64,000 nt of DNA from Fluviicola sp. XM-24bin1 (GCA_003149635.1 QCWI01000003.1:62001-126000); one strand, 5' to 3'; numbered from the stretch's first letter, positions 52,390 through 61,708 are shown. Notes: generated from the letters alone by a model not told the origin. Program-made: numbers and translations.

Positions 52390-53508
52390 CTACGCCGCAT
52401 GAATATACCGCATCACGTTGAAGCACAAATTCATGAAAAGAATCTTCGGGTTGGCATTTCGTTCGATGTGGTAGTGCGCTTCGTTGAAGGATTTCATGAA
52501 ATCGAAAACGTTGTTTCCAGAGATAAATCGTGCGAATTTTTCAAGGAAGTTGTCTTCTTCTTCGGATACACGCGTTAAATGATCTTCTGTGTAATTACGC
52601 AACATGCTCTGGCGGAACATGTGTAAGCAGTACTTGAGGAATATTTTCTGTTGTTCACGGCTTGATCCTGCAATTTCTTCCGACCACGCCATCATATCCA
52701 AAACCTTCTTCTGATAACAAACACGCATTAACTGAATGAATTGTTCTCTGTTGGCATCTTGCTCGACATGATCGCCTAAAAACTCCAAGGCTTCGAGATA
52801 ATCTCCCTCAACTCGGGCCGCAACGCTATCCGCCTGATTGGAATTCATCGACTTGTGCTCACGCAAATAAAGCGACATGTCATCCAATGTGATTCTAGGG
52901 ACATTTATAATCTGACAGCGCGATAAAATTGTCGCCAGCATGCTTTCTTGTGATTCCGCGCACAGGATGAACAACGTATTGCTTGGTGGCTCCTCAATGA
53001 TTTTGAGCAACTTATTCGCCGTTGCAATGTTCATTTGATCCGCCATCCAGATGATCATTACTTTATACCCTCCTTCATAAGATCGAAGACTGAGTTTCTT
53101 GATGATCTCTTCACTTTCCTGAACACCAATAATTGGTTTGCGTTCACGAACGTCCGTTTTTCGAATCCATCCGTTTAAATCAAAATACGGTTGTTCACCA
53201 ATTTGCTCACGCCACTCCTTCAGGTTTCCGTCCGAAGTTTTTGAAATCGCTTGGATTGTTGGGAAGGAAAAATGTAAGTCGGGATGTTGCAATTGGGCCA
53301 CCTTTTTACACGATGGACAAGTACCGCAACTATCATTATCCGATTTGTTTTCGCAAAACAAATATTGAACGAAACTGAGCGCCATCGGTAGTACTCCATA
53401 GCCAGGCTTTCCAAGAAATAATTGGGCATGACTGATTTTCTCGCTTTTCACCTCGTCGATCAGGTGAGATTTGAGTGAATTATGTCCAATTACCTCGGAA
53501 AATTGCAT
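52390..53508 (-). CDS. holB: DNA polymerase III delta' subunit
   Basis: The 372-residue protein is the clamp-loader delta' type of AAA+ protein. The N-terminal VIGHNSLKSHLIDEV, the zinc module DSCGTCPSCKKVAQLQHPD, and KLLKIIEEPPSNTLFILCAE with ILSRCQIINVPR are all present. The Walker A position reads LGKPGYGVLPMAL without the GKT, as expected for delta', which does not bind ATP. It heads the holB-ricT-gldH cluster, although an array separates it from ricT. Confidence 0.93.
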   Translation of the reverse strand: MQFSEVIGHNSLKSHLIDEVKSEKISHAQLFLGKPGYGVLPMALSFVQYLFCENKSDNDSCGTCPSCKKVAQLQHPDLHFSFPTIQAISKTSDGNLKEWREQIGEQPYFDLNGWIRKTDVRERKPIIGVQESEEIIKKLSLRSYEGGYKVMIIWMADQMNIATANKLLKIIEEPPSNTLFILCAESQESMLATILSRCQIINVPRITLDDMSLYLREHKSMNSNQADSVAARVEGDYLEALEFLGDHVEQDANREQFIQLMRVCYQKKVLDMMAWSEEIAGSSREQQKIFLKYCLHMFRQSMLRNYTEDHLTRVSEEEDNFLEKFARFISGNNVFDFMKSFNEAHYHIERNANPKILFMNLCFNVMRYIHAA

Positions 53509-53626
53509 GAATCAAAAGTACTGGAAAAAATGGAATTATTTTTGATCTGTTGGGGGAGTCCAACAGGATTTCATATATTTAAATTCCTTTCGTGAACCGC
53601 GCAAGGACTACTAAAAAACCAAAACA

Positions 53627-54943
53627 ATGAAAAACATTTACATTGCTGCTACATTGATCTTGTGCTCATTTGGAGTGCAGGCAGCAGAAGCTGATAAATC
53701 CCCGATTACGTCTGTTGAAATTCAGGAAGGTGTTTCTGTTACGATTAACGTAAAAAGCGAAGGGCAACCCGTGGCTGGCGCGTTGATTAAAATTGTGCAC
53801 AACCGAATAACCGTTGGTTCTAGAACTACGGATGCTTCTGGAAATGCCACAGTAAGCGTGAAAAATTATACCGGACAAGTCGTATCGATAGAGGTGTTCC
53901 ATAAGCTTTATGCTTCTGAAAAGTTGCACGATCGCACTTTAAAGGAAGGGGCGAACTTCAACGTAATCATGCGTTCTAAGAAGAAATCTGCTGAAGAAAT
54001 CGCAGCAGCATCTGAGGAAAAAACGGAAAAGATCGAAGGTCAAATTGCCAATGAACAAAAGTCTGCTGAAGAAGCGGCGGCTGAGAAAGAGGCTTCATTG
54101 AAACGTCAAGAAGAATTGCGTAAAGAGCAAGAAGAAATTGCTGCTAAAACGGAAAAGGCGAAGAAAGAAATTGAAGAGGCAGCGGCTGAAACAGAAGCGA
54201 TTCGTAAAGAGGCCGAAGAGTTGAAAAACGGCGGTGAAGAAATGACGGAAGAGCGTCGTGCTGAGATGGAGAAAGAAATTGCAGCGCGTGAAGCGGCGGC
54301 AAAGCAACGTCAGGAAGAAGCAGAAGCGCGTCGTAAAGAACTTGAAGAAAAAGCGGCAGCTACAGCAGCATTGGAACGTGATCGTAAAGCTGAAGAAGCA
54401 GCGAAGAAAGAAGCGGAACGCGTTCAGAAAGAACAAGACAAAGAGCGTAAAGAAGCCGAGTCAACAGCGAAGGAGAAGGAAAAAGAAATGAAGAAAGAGC
54501 GCGAAGCGGCTGAAGAAGCGGCTAAAGCGGCGGAGAAAGAAGCGAAAGAAAAAGCGGAGAAAGAAAAAGAAGCTGAAAAAGCAAAGAAAGAGGCTGAGAA
54601 AGAGCAGAAAGAGACAGAAAAACAGCAAAAGGAAGCGGAGAAAGAAGCCGCAGCTGCTGAAAAAGAAAAAGAAGAAGCTGCAAAACTTGAGGAAAAACGC
54701 ACTAAACTTCAAGATAAGTTGGATAAATTGGACGGAGATCAAAAGAAGATCGATGAGGATCGTAAATCTTTAGAAGACGACCAAAAGAAGCTGGATAAGA
54801 AAGTGTCCAAAGGAAAGAACCTTGAAAAGCTTCAAGAAGAGCAAGTAAAGTTGGATGAAAAGAACTTGAAGCTTGACGAAAAACAAAAAGATCTTGACGA
54901 TGAGCGCAAGAAAATTTTGGACAAAATGAAGAAATTGAAATAG
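53627..54943 (+). CDS. Secreted protein with long charged single helix
   Basis: The 438-residue protein has a signal peptide (AATLILCSFGVQAAEADK), a carboxypeptidase-regulatory-like domain at about 28-118 (VSVTINVKSEGQPVAGALIK), then more than 300 residues of nearly only Glu, Lys, Ala, Arg, Asp and Gln in helix-forming order (for example KEAEKEQKETEKQQKEAEK). Near the end leucines appear at regular spacing (KLQDKLDKLDGDQKKIDEDR), as in a coiled coil. The central part is like an ER/K single alpha helix, a stiff rod of perhaps 35-45 nm if fully helical. It may act as a periplasmic spacer. No family is recognised. Confidence 0.75.
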   Translation: MKNIYIAATLILCSFGVQAAEADKSPITSVEIQEGVSVTINVKSEGQPVAGALIKIVHNRITVGSRTTDASGNATVSVKNYTGQVVSIEVFHKLYASEKLHDRTLKEGANFNVIMRSKKKSAEEIAAASEEKTEKIEGQIANEQKSAEEAAAEKEASLKRQEELRKEQEEIAAKTEKAKKEIEEAAAETEAIRKEAEELKNGGEEMTEERRAEMEKEIAAREAAAKQRQEEAEARRKELEEKAAATAALERDRKAEEAAKKEAERVQKEQDKERKEAESTAKEKEKEMKKEREAAEEAAKAAEKEAKEKAEKEKEAEKAKKEAEKEQKETEKQQKEAEKEAAAAEKEKEEAAKLEEKRTKLQDKLDKLDGDQKKIDEDRKSLEDDQKKLDKKVSKGKNLEKLQEEQVKLDEKNLKLDEKQKDLDDERKKILDKMKKLK

Positions 54944-54966
54944 TCTAAAACCTAATGATTAGTTTT

Positions 54967-55001
54967 GACGGGTGTATCGAAAGATGCGCCCGTTACTTTT
55001 T
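54967..55001 (+). terminator. Intrinsic terminator with GAAA tetraloop
   Basis: GACGGGTGTATC (54967-54978) pairs along its length with GATGCGCCCGTT (54983-54994), with G-U pairs, around GAAA, followed by a T run. The next gene's ATG is at 55007, just behind it. Confidence 0.85.
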
Positions 55002-55006
55002 GGATT

Positions 55007-55933
55007 ATGTTCGAGACGTATAAAAATCATGTCCTGCTTCATTTCATCATTCTCCTTTTCGGATTCACTGGAATCCTAGGGAAATTGATTGATCTAGATG
55101 CCGTTTCCATGGTGTTCCATCGTGTATTGATTGCCAGTGTCTCACTCTTCCTTTTCATGGTGATTCTAAAACGTCCGCTGAAAGTTCAGAATCGGGCGCG
55201 TTTTATCGGAATCTGTCTCACCGGATTGGTCGTTGGCGCCCATTGGATCACTTTCTTCGAAGCCGTGCAATTATCCACGGCGTCATTCGGTGTTCTTTGT
55301 CTATCAACTACAACGTTGCACGTTTCCTGGTTAGAGCCATTAGTGATGAAGCGTAAATTCTCTTGGTTGGAATTCGGATTGAGTTTGATTGTCGTCCTTG
55401 GGATTTTCCTTGTCACAGAAGAGTTTTCTGGGAATCAATTAAAGGCATTATTCTACGGACTTACTTCTGCCCTACTTGCTGCAACATTTTCCGTTTGTAA
55501 TGCCAAATTCGCTCAAACAGAAAAGCCGTCTACCATCACTTTGTATGAAATGATCATGGCCACAATTGCCATTGGAGTGCTGCTCTTGAGCACAGGAAAT
55601 TTCAATGCAGAACTTTGGCAAATCAGTGGGGAAGATATAGGCTGGTTGCTATTCCTTGGAGTGGTTTGTACCTCGTTCGCATTTTTGGTAATTGTGGAGC
55701 TCGTAAAACATCTTGGCGCCTTCACCGTTTCCTTAAGTATCAACCTGGAACCCGTTTACGCTATTGTTCTGGGAATCTTGATTTTACATGAAAACCAAAA
55801 GTTGGGTCTGCAATTCTACTTTGGGTCGGTAATTATAGTCCTGGTAATATTTGCCAATGCTATTTTAAAGTCCTATCTTAAGAGAAAAAAAAACAGTTCA
55901 AATATGGCTCCGGATCAAAGTCTAGATGCTTGA
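55007..55933 (+). CDS. EamA-family (DMT) inner-membrane transporter
   Basis: The 308-residue protein has ten membrane segments in two five-helix EamA repeats, e.g. LLHFIILLFGFTGILGKLID at the start and VVCTSFAFLVIVELVKHLGA, LEPVYAIVLGILILHENQ in the second half. Drug/metabolite transporters of this kind export amino acids or metabolites; the substrate cannot be told. The ATG at 55007 lies 6 nt after the terminator's T run, so the transcript may start inside or ahead of that hairpin. Confidence 0.87.
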   Translation: MFETYKNHVLLHFIILLFGFTGILGKLIDLDAVSMVFHRVLIASVSLFLFMVILKRPLKVQNRARFIGICLTGLVVGAHWITFFEAVQLSTASFGVLCLSTTTLHVSWLEPLVMKRKFSWLEFGLSLIVVLGIFLVTEEFSGNQLKALFYGLTSALLAATFSVCNAKFAQTEKPSTITLYEMIMATIAIGVLLLSTGNFNAELWQISGEDIGWLLFLGVVCTSFAFLVIVELVKHLGAFTVSLSINLEPVYAIVLGILILHENQKLGLQFYFGSVIIVLVIFANAILKSYLKRKKNSSNMAPDQSLDA

Positions 55934-55980
55934 TTATTTGTACTTTTGCACAAACCAAATTAACTTGAAAACCAAATATT

Positions 55981-56796
55981 ATGCGAACCAAGAATTTCAT
56001 TGTTCCGCACGACTTCACTGAGGTTGCGGATATCGCATTAGACCACGCAATTGCCACTGCAAAGCCATTGGGTGCTGAAATCTACCTTTTGCACGTTGTT
56101 GCGAAACAAAAAGACATTGATAGCGCTGAAAAGAAACTAAACGCTATCATCGATAAATTGGACACCACTGTTAAAGTTCATCCTTCTGTACGCCGCGGAA
56201 GTATCTTTGAAGACATCGGAGATTTTGCTTCTGAACATCACTCTGAGCTGATCTTTATGGGTACGCACGGTGCCCACGGATGGCAGCACTTGACAGGAAT
56301 GAATGCATTGAAAGTAATCACAAATTCAAGCGTTCCTTTCGTTATCGTTCAAGAGAAAACACCAAAGGAAACAGGATACGATGATATCGTTGTTCCATTG
56401 GATTTGAATAAAGAAACAAAGCAGAAATTGGCTATTGTTTCCAACATCGCGAAATACTTCAATTCTCGTGTGCACGTAGTTACACCAGACGAGTCGGATG
56501 AGTTCTTGAAGAAGCAGGTAAAAGCAAACATCGCTTTTGCGAAGAAATACTTCCAAGAGCGCGACATCGCTGTGACTGCCACAATGATTGAAGGTTCATT
56601 CAATAAAGCCGTTGTAGATCACGCTAAAGAAATGAAGGCGGATTTGATCGCGATCATGAATAGCAACAAAAACAGCTTACTAGGAACTCTAGCTGGAGGA
56701 AACGAGGAAATCGTAATTATGAACGACGCTCGAATCCCAACTTTGATTATGAACCCAATCGAAGGTTCGTTCTCATTCGCTGCGGATTTTAATTAG
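55981..56796 (+). CDS. Tandem universal stress protein (UspA type)
   Basis: The 271-residue cytoplasmic protein has two Usp domains, about 1-135 and 140-271. The first has IVPHDFTEVADIALDHAIAT and MGTHGAHGWQHLTGMNALKV, the second DIVVPLDLNKETKQKLAIVS and IAIMNSNKNSLLGTLAGGNE. A weak G-2x-G-9x-G-S/T ATP pattern is present in the first domain only in part. A TACTTTTG box at 55941-55948, 33 nt upstream, is a good -7 element. It ends at an intrinsic terminator. Confidence 0.9.
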   Translation: MRTKNFIVPHDFTEVADIALDHAIATAKPLGAEIYLLHVVAKQKDIDSAEKKLNAIIDKLDTTVKVHPSVRRGSIFEDIGDFASEHHSELIFMGTHGAHGWQHLTGMNALKVITNSSVPFVIVQEKTPKETGYDDIVVPLDLNKETKQKLAIVSNIAKYFNSRVHVVTPDESDEFLKKQVKANIAFAKKYFQERDIAVTATMIEGSFNKAVVDHAKEMKADLIAIMNSNKNSLLGTLAGGNEEIVIMNDARIPTLIMNPIEGSFSFAADFN

Positions 56797-56818
56797 AAGT
56801 TAAGACTATGGAAATAGT

Positions 56819-56847
56819 AAGGGATGCTCATTGAGTGTCCCTTTTTT
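56819..56847 (+). terminator. Intrinsic terminator of the universal stress protein gene
   Basis: AAGGGA and GCTC (56819-56829) pair with GAGT and TCCCTT (56833-56842), and six T follow. It begins 22 nt after the stop codon. Confidence 0.8.
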
Positions 56848-56916
56848 GTTTTTCTGCCGTTGCACTTCCTGCCTGCGGCAGGAACGGCGAGAGCCTCAGT
56901 GTCCCGGGAAAACTGC

Positions 56917-57088
56917 TCTCCTCCCTTGAGGGAGGTGCCGAAGGCGGAGGGTGACAAATAATTAGCGTATTACCGGTCTATTTCCGCTTAAATTTTGTTT
57001 TGATTCTGTTCGGACACTCAGATAGATACTTCGCAGTGTTGGCTACCTGACCGTCACCCTCCCGAGACCTCCCTCAAGGGAGGAGAAA
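56917..57088. repeat. Two inverted GTCACCC-family half elements
   Basis: 56917-56955 (TCTCCTCCCTTGAGGGAGG through GGAGGGTGAC) and 57053-57088 (GTCACCCTCC through CCTCCCTCAAGGGAGGAGA) are the same core in opposite orientation, about 100 nt apart. Each also contains its own CCTCCCT/AGGGAGG palindrome. A third palindrome, TTCCTGCC/GGCAGGAA at 56866-56884, lies just before. Together with the terminator and the 57130 array they fill the 374-nt gap 56797-57170; I see no gene there. Confidence 0.75.
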
Positions 57089-57129
57089 GTATTTCCTGTA
57101 AATAAAATGATTGACGTTTTTTTAAACCT

Positions 57130-57165
57130 GGCTTCTAGTGTCTAAAGTCTCACTATCTAGCGTCT
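57130..57165. repeat. 7-nt quasi-periodic array at the 3' end of the cyclase gene
   Basis: On the minus strand the words AGACGCT, AGACTTT and AGACACT follow one another at 7-8-nt spacing right after the stop codon at 57171. Unlike the other arrays, only one orientation is clear. Confidence 0.55.
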
Positions 57166-57170
57166 GTTTA

Positions 57171-60100
57171 CTAATCCTCATACTCATCACGCTCCAAGCG
57201 CTCCTGAACTTCCTTGAGGTGCTTCATTTTCTTCTCACGACGCGTTTCGATGGCTGTTTTCGTGAAGTACTTATGCATTTTCAGGAAGCCTACTTGAATC
57301 TCATCCCATTGGCGATCGCTTTGGATTTTCCCGTGCTCTTTGAGTTCTCTTCGCAGATTGTCGGCAATTTCATGGAAATCATCACGGCCGAGATAGTCTA
57401 GGTCGGCATCACAGAGGATTTCTTGCAAATGGTTCTGAGGGTCGTGCGGAATGCGCGTCGCGTAAATGAGCTCCTGAATCACATTGATATCGGCTTGTGT
57501 GTATCCGAAACGGGGTAGAATTTCTCCGGCCAAGCGCGCTCCTACTGGTTCATTAGCATCGTATTGTTCAATGAAGCCGGCATCGTGATAGTTCGCAGCA
57601 GATTTCAATAAAAACAAGGCTTCATCGGTTACGTTTTCCAAGAGTGCAATTCGTTCCACTGCATTTACGACGTCCTTTGAATGACCGACACTGTGATAAT
57701 GCAGTTTCGGAGAAAGCTGTTGATCCAATAGCTTCATGATGTAGCGCTCCGCCTTGTAGTAGTTAATCGAACTATATAAGTGCAGGTTGACAATCTCCTT
57801 GAAGCGTTTGTTCGGATAGATCCCTTCGCCGTTTTCAGAAAGTTCCGGCTTAATGCGATTGACTTCATACATGTCAATCAATCCGCGGCTTTTCGTTTGC
57901 GCCTTTCCTTTAAACGTGCAATCGAAATACGGTTCTATCAATTCGAAGGTCGCGCCTGAAATCGTCACTTTGCCCGGTGCTCCTAACATCTCCATGCGCT
58001 GTGCTTGATTCACTGTGGCTCCCCAAACATCGTATGCCAATCGTTCACTTCCGATTACACCGGCCGTTACTTCTCCCGTATTAATTCCGAGTCGTAATTC
58101 CCAGTATTCACTGCCATTTGCAATCGCGTCGTTTTTACGTTGCGTCATGTAATGTTGAATCTGAACCGCTGCTAAACAGGTGTCAATCGGATTGGTATTA
58201 TTTCGAACCGGAACGCCTCCCGCACACATGTACGCATCTCCAATTGTTTTGATTTTCTCAAGGTTATTCTTCACGATGATCTCATCGAACTTGGTAAAGT
58301 AGACGTCAAGTTTCTTTACCAATTCTGTTGGCTGTGTTTTATCGGAAATCTTGGTAAATCCAACGAAATCGGTAAACAATACGGACACTGTTTTGTAGGC
58401 ACGCGCTCGTGCTTTTCCTCGTTTCTTCAACTCTTCTGCGGTGGACGCCGGGATCACGTTCTTGAGGAGTTTCTCCGTCTTGTCTTTCTCAATTTGCAAC
58501 AACTTCTGTTGCTTGACTACCTTGTTACGCTCCTCCTCAATTTTCAGTTTTTGCGCGGCAATCTTCTGATTTTGTTGCTGGATCTCGCGGGTTCTGTTCT
58601 TTACCTTAATCTCCAATCGGATTTGCTCTCTTCGGGCAGCATCTACACGGCGTCGGATGAAGATTCGAACTCCGAGCAAGGCCAAAACGCCGATGATCGT
58701 CCAGAACCACCAAGTTCTCCAGAACGGCGAAGCGATGTGAATTTTCATTCTAGCTGGAACTTCACTCCATTCACCATTACCGCGTCGCGCGTAAATTAAG
58801 AGTTCGTAATCTCCGGAAGCTAAAGCGTTGAAGTGAATTTCATTACTGGATCCGTGATAGATTTCCCCTTCGTCGGAACCCAATAAGTGATATTTATAAT
58901 TCACGGTTTCTCCATCACCGATATCCGATGGCTGGAAGCGTAGCGTGAAACTGTTTTGGCGGTAATCAAGGAAGAGTTCTTTGGTTTTAAAAATGGGCGC
59001 TCGTAACGGAACCTCTTCTTTTCCTGGTGTGAGCCATTCATTCTCTAATTTGAATTTCGTGAACGTGATGCTGAGATCTTTCTTGCGTCGGGATAGGCTG
59101 GCTGGTTGGAAATAATTGTATCCGTAAATTCCTCCGAAGTACAAGTAGCCATCCTTGCCTTTCATGTAAGCTCCAAGATTGAACTCGTTGCTCATCAGTC
59201 CTTCTTGCTCAGTGAATACCTTTACTTTTCCTGTTGATGGCGAGAACGAACACAACCCTTTATTTGTGCTCAACCAAAGATTGCCTTCACTGCCTTCTAA
59301 TACGCTATAGATGACACCGTTTGGCAGCCCATCCTTCTCGTTATATACTTTTGATTTCTTCGTTTTCTCGTTCCATTTGATCAGTCCGGCACCTAATGTC
59401 GACAACCAATAATTGCCTTTTTTATCTACAAAAATGGACGTGATATAATCCGTACTTGCCTTTCGAAGTTGCTTATTGTAACGATACGGAATAATGGTGA
59501 TTTCTCCGTTTTGTTCTTTCAATTGACTCAGCCCACCAACGCTAGTCGCGAACCAAACATTTCCATAACGATCCTTGTAGGAAACACGACAAATTCCATC
59601 AGTTAATGAAGCTCCCGGGTTGTTTGGATCGTGCGTGAAAATCGATAATTCCTTCGTTTGAACATCGTACATCAACACTCCCCCACGGGTTGCGAAAAAA
59701 TATTTTGATCCTTTCCAATGCAAAATGCTGTAGGTCTTGAAGAACTCGGCGCTCATTTCGGGATCTTGAATCTGCTTGAATTCATATCCGTCGGCACGTA
59801 TTATCAATTCATAGGCTCCGTCAGCACAAGCAATGAGTAATTTATTGTCAGAAATCACGTGCATGTTGAGCACGTCCATCTCTCCTGTTCCAAGGGTAGA
59901 TTGTTCCTTGCTTCGGTAAAATTGTTTGAATGCGCCCGTTCTTCTATCCCATCGAGAAACAGCACGGTCGGTTCCAATGAACGTATATCTTCCCGATTTC
60001 GATTCAGCAAAGCTCCACACATTCGACGTCGGAATTCCTTTTTGATCGTTGCCGCTAGGGCCATATCCCAAAATGCCACTATCATCGATGTTGAATACTG

Positions 60101-61058
60101 AAATTCCCCTTTGCGATCCAATCCAAACGTTTCCAGAATTATCGCTGTAGATAGAATTCAATTCATTGATTAAAAGGGCATTTTTTTGGAAAATATCTTC
60201 GGTGTACTGCTTCGTAAAGTCGCCTTCCACTACAATCAAACCTTCGCTTTTCGTCGCGATGATCCATTCTTTATTCTGAGTACAATAGACATCCGTGGCA
60301 TTCACATTAAACGACTCCAGCTCGTCGCTAATGCGCTCTTTTCGCATGTCGTGCTTCTCTATGTCGTAGATATAAACTCCTTTTCCTGTCGCGAGCAGCA
60401 CTTTTTTATCGTTCCAAGGACGAATATTGTTGATGATGACATCATTCCTTTTAACTGTGGCGCTGTACAAATGTGTTTGTCGTCCCCCTTCCATCACAAA
60501 GAGGCCCTTCCCTTCTGCCGAGACAATAACGTGCTTTCCAACGGCTAAAACTTGTGTCGTTTTTTTGGACGGAATTTCGCTGAGATAGGACTTTAATTTA
60601 CTGTTAGACGGGTTGAAGGTATACAATCCTTTGTCCACGGTGGCAATCCAAACAACCCCACTTCGATCTACAGATAAATCGATAATGTCCAGCGCATTGG
60701 TACCAGAATCGTGATACGTTTTGAAAGATTCGGATCGAATATCGAAGCTTGTTAGGCCGCTGTTGGTTCCAAACCAAAGCACGCCATCTTTACCTCGAAC
60801 TGCCGCTCGAACATAGTCACTAGAAAGTCCCTTCGTGTCGTTAGAACTGTAGGTTTGAAAGGCATGACCGTCGTATCGGTTCAGTCCATCCTGCGTCCCA
60901 ATCCACAAAGAATTGACCTCATCCTGCACCATGCAAAGTGCCGAACTCTGGGATAATCCATCGTTGATAGTGAAATTTCTAAAACATAATTCGCTCTGTC
61001 CCCAGGAGGGGCTAAAGAAAAGTAGGGAGAAAAACGTTCTTACTATCCAGCGTGACAT
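57171..61058 (-). CDS. Membrane sensor: two-component-type propeller, adenylate cyclase and HD domain in one chain
   Basis: The 1295-residue protein has a signal peptide, two seven-bladed 'regulator propeller' domains (DGLSQSSALCMVQDEVNSLW, LWIGTQDGLNRYDG and repeats) to about 690, a Y_Y_Y domain to about 770, one membrane helix (about 780-802), a coiled coil (803-866), a class III cyclase (889-1068) and a C-terminal HD region (about 1095-1250). The cyclase has both metal aspartates (Asp897 in LFTDFVGFT, Asp941 in IKTIGDAYM), Lys937 and Asp1010 (YDVWG) as adenine-selecting residues, and Asn1017/Arg1021, so cAMP is the expected product. The HD region shows HSVGHSKDVV, NYHDAG and LCDADLDYLG. 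A histidine kinase would be usual after such a propeller; here a cyclase takes its place. Probably a single-gene unit. Confidence 0.9.
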   Translation of the reverse strand: MSRWIVRTFFSLLFFSPSWGQSELCFRNFTINDGLSQSSALCMVQDEVNSLWIGTQDGLNRYDGHAFQTYSSNDTKGLSSDYVRAAVRGKDGVLWFGTNSGLTSFDIRSESFKTYHDSGTNALDIIDLSVDRSGVVWIATVDKGLYTFNPSNSKLKSYLSEIPSKKTTQVLAVGKHVIVSAEGKGLFVMEGGRQTHLYSATVKRNDVIINNIRPWNDKKVLLATGKGVYIYDIEKHDMRKERISDELESFNVNATDVYCTQNKEWIIATKSEGLIVVEGDFTKQYTEDIFQKNALLINELNSIYSDNSGNVWIGSQRGISVFNIDDSGILGYGPSGNDQKGIPTSNVWSFAESKSGRYTFIGTDRAVSRWDRRTGAFKQFYRSKEQSTLGTGEMDVLNMHVISDNKLLIACADGAYELIIRADGYEFKQIQDPEMSAEFFKTYSILHWKGSKYFFATRGGVLMYDVQTKELSIFTHDPNNPGASLTDGICRVSYKDRYGNVWFATSVGGLSQLKEQNGEITIIPYRYNKQLRKASTDYITSIFVDKKGNYWLSTLGAGLIKWNEKTKKSKVYNEKDGLPNGVIYSVLEGSEGNLWLSTNKGLCSFSPSTGKVKVFTEQEGLMSNEFNLGAYMKGKDGYLYFGGIYGYNYFQPASLSRRKKDLSITFTKFKLENEWLTPGKEEVPLRAPIFKTKELFLDYRQNSFTLRFQPSDIGDGETVNYKYHLLGSDEGEIYHGSSNEIHFNALASGDYELLIYARRGNGEWSEVPARMKIHIASPFWRTWWFWTIIGVLALLGVRIFIRRRVDAARREQIRLEIKVKNRTREIQQQNQKIAAQKLKIEEERNKVVKQQKLLQIEKDKTEKLLKNVIPASTAEELKKRGKARARAYKTVSVLFTDFVGFTKISDKTQPTELVKKLDVYFTKFDEIIVKNNLEKIKTIGDAYMCAGGVPVRNNTNPIDTCLAAVQIQHYMTQRKNDAIANGSEYWELRLGINTGEVTAGVIGSERLAYDVWGATVNQAQRMEMLGAPGKVTISGATFELIEPYFDCTFKGKAQTKSRGLIDMYEVNRIKPELSENGEGIYPNKRFKEIVNLHLYSSINYYKAERYIMKLLDQQLSPKLHYHSVGHSKDVVNAVERIALLENVTDEALFLLKSAANYHDAGFIEQYDANEPVGARLAGEILPRFGYTQADINVIQELIYATRIPHDPQNHLQEILCDADLDYLGRDDFHEIADNLRRELKEHGKIQSDRQWDEIQVGFLKMHKYFTKTAIETRREKKMKHLKEVQERLERDEYED

Positions 61059-61070
61059 TCGATGGAAAAG

Positions 61071-61090
61071 TTACCAAAAAATATTGGTAA
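61071..61090 (-). terminator. Short hairpin between ferritin and the cyclase gene
   Basis: TTACCAA (61071-61077) pairs perfectly with TTGGTAA (61084-61090) around a 6-nt AT-rich loop, next to the ferritin stop codon. On the minus strand ACTTTTCC follows, a weak T tract. It may end the ferritin transcript only partly. Confidence 0.5.
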
Positions 61091-61615
61091 TTAAGCGTTT
61101 CCTCCTGCGTCACTTACGGTTGCACCTTGAATTGCGGAGTTTTCAAGATCGCGATCGAACATGTACAATCCGGCTTTGTCTTCACCGATCATACTTACTT
61201 TATCCAAGATAGTACGAGCCAATGCTTCCTCTTCCAATTGCTCGGAGACGTACCATTGAACAAAGTTATGCGTCGTATAATCTTTCTCCTGCAAACAAAC
61301 GTCTACAAGGTTGTTGATGCTGTCTGTTACTTGCAGTTCGTGCTCCAAAAGCAAGGAAAATACATTCTGTAATGAATCGAATTCTGCCGGTGGATTCTCC
61401 AATCCTGGAATTACCGCGGTCCCTCCTCTCTCGTTCACAAACTTCACCAACTTCAACATATGGAAACGCTCCTCGTCTGAGTGCATGTACATAAACTGCG
61501 CTGTTCCACTTAGTCCTTGCGTCTCTGCCCAAGAGGCCATAGCAAGATAGAACTGCGAAGACGATGCTTCCAATTTAATTTGATCGTTTAGTGCTTTTTC
61601 TACGCGTGCATTCAT
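61091..61615 (-). CDS. ftnA: Bacterial ferritin
   Basis: The 174-residue four-helix protein stores iron in a 24-subunit shell in the cytoplasm. The ferroxidase residues are present: Glu16 (IKLEASSSQFYLAM), Glu49 and His52 (SDEERFHML), a Glu in the LLLEHELQVT helix, and Gln126 (VSEQLEEEALAR). These match the non-heme FtnA group; there is no heme-binding Met as in bacterioferritin. A TAATTTTG box (complement of 61632-61639) lies upstream. The gene is divergent from rnr. Confidence 0.95.
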   Translation of the reverse strand: MNARVEKALNDQIKLEASSSQFYLAMASWAETQGLSGTAQFMYMHSDEERFHMLKLVKFVNERGGTAVIPGLENPPAEFDSLQNVFSLLLEHELQVTDSINNLVDVCLQEKDYTTHNFVQWYVSEQLEEEALARTILDKVSMIGEDKAGLYMFDRDLENSAIQGATVSDAGGNA

Positions 61616-61708
61616 GTTATCGTGTTTTACACAAAATTAATGAACTAGGTAGTAATTGTTTCGATCAGCACGCTTAGATTTGTTCTAAATTAAACAGTAC
61701 TTTCGTGT

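Noticed and set aside
54095-54742. Phe/Ser-rich antisense frames inside the charged-helix gene
   Set aside because: They are the complements of Glu/Lys/Ala codon runs (TTC, TTT, TCT) and have no start or composition of a real protein.
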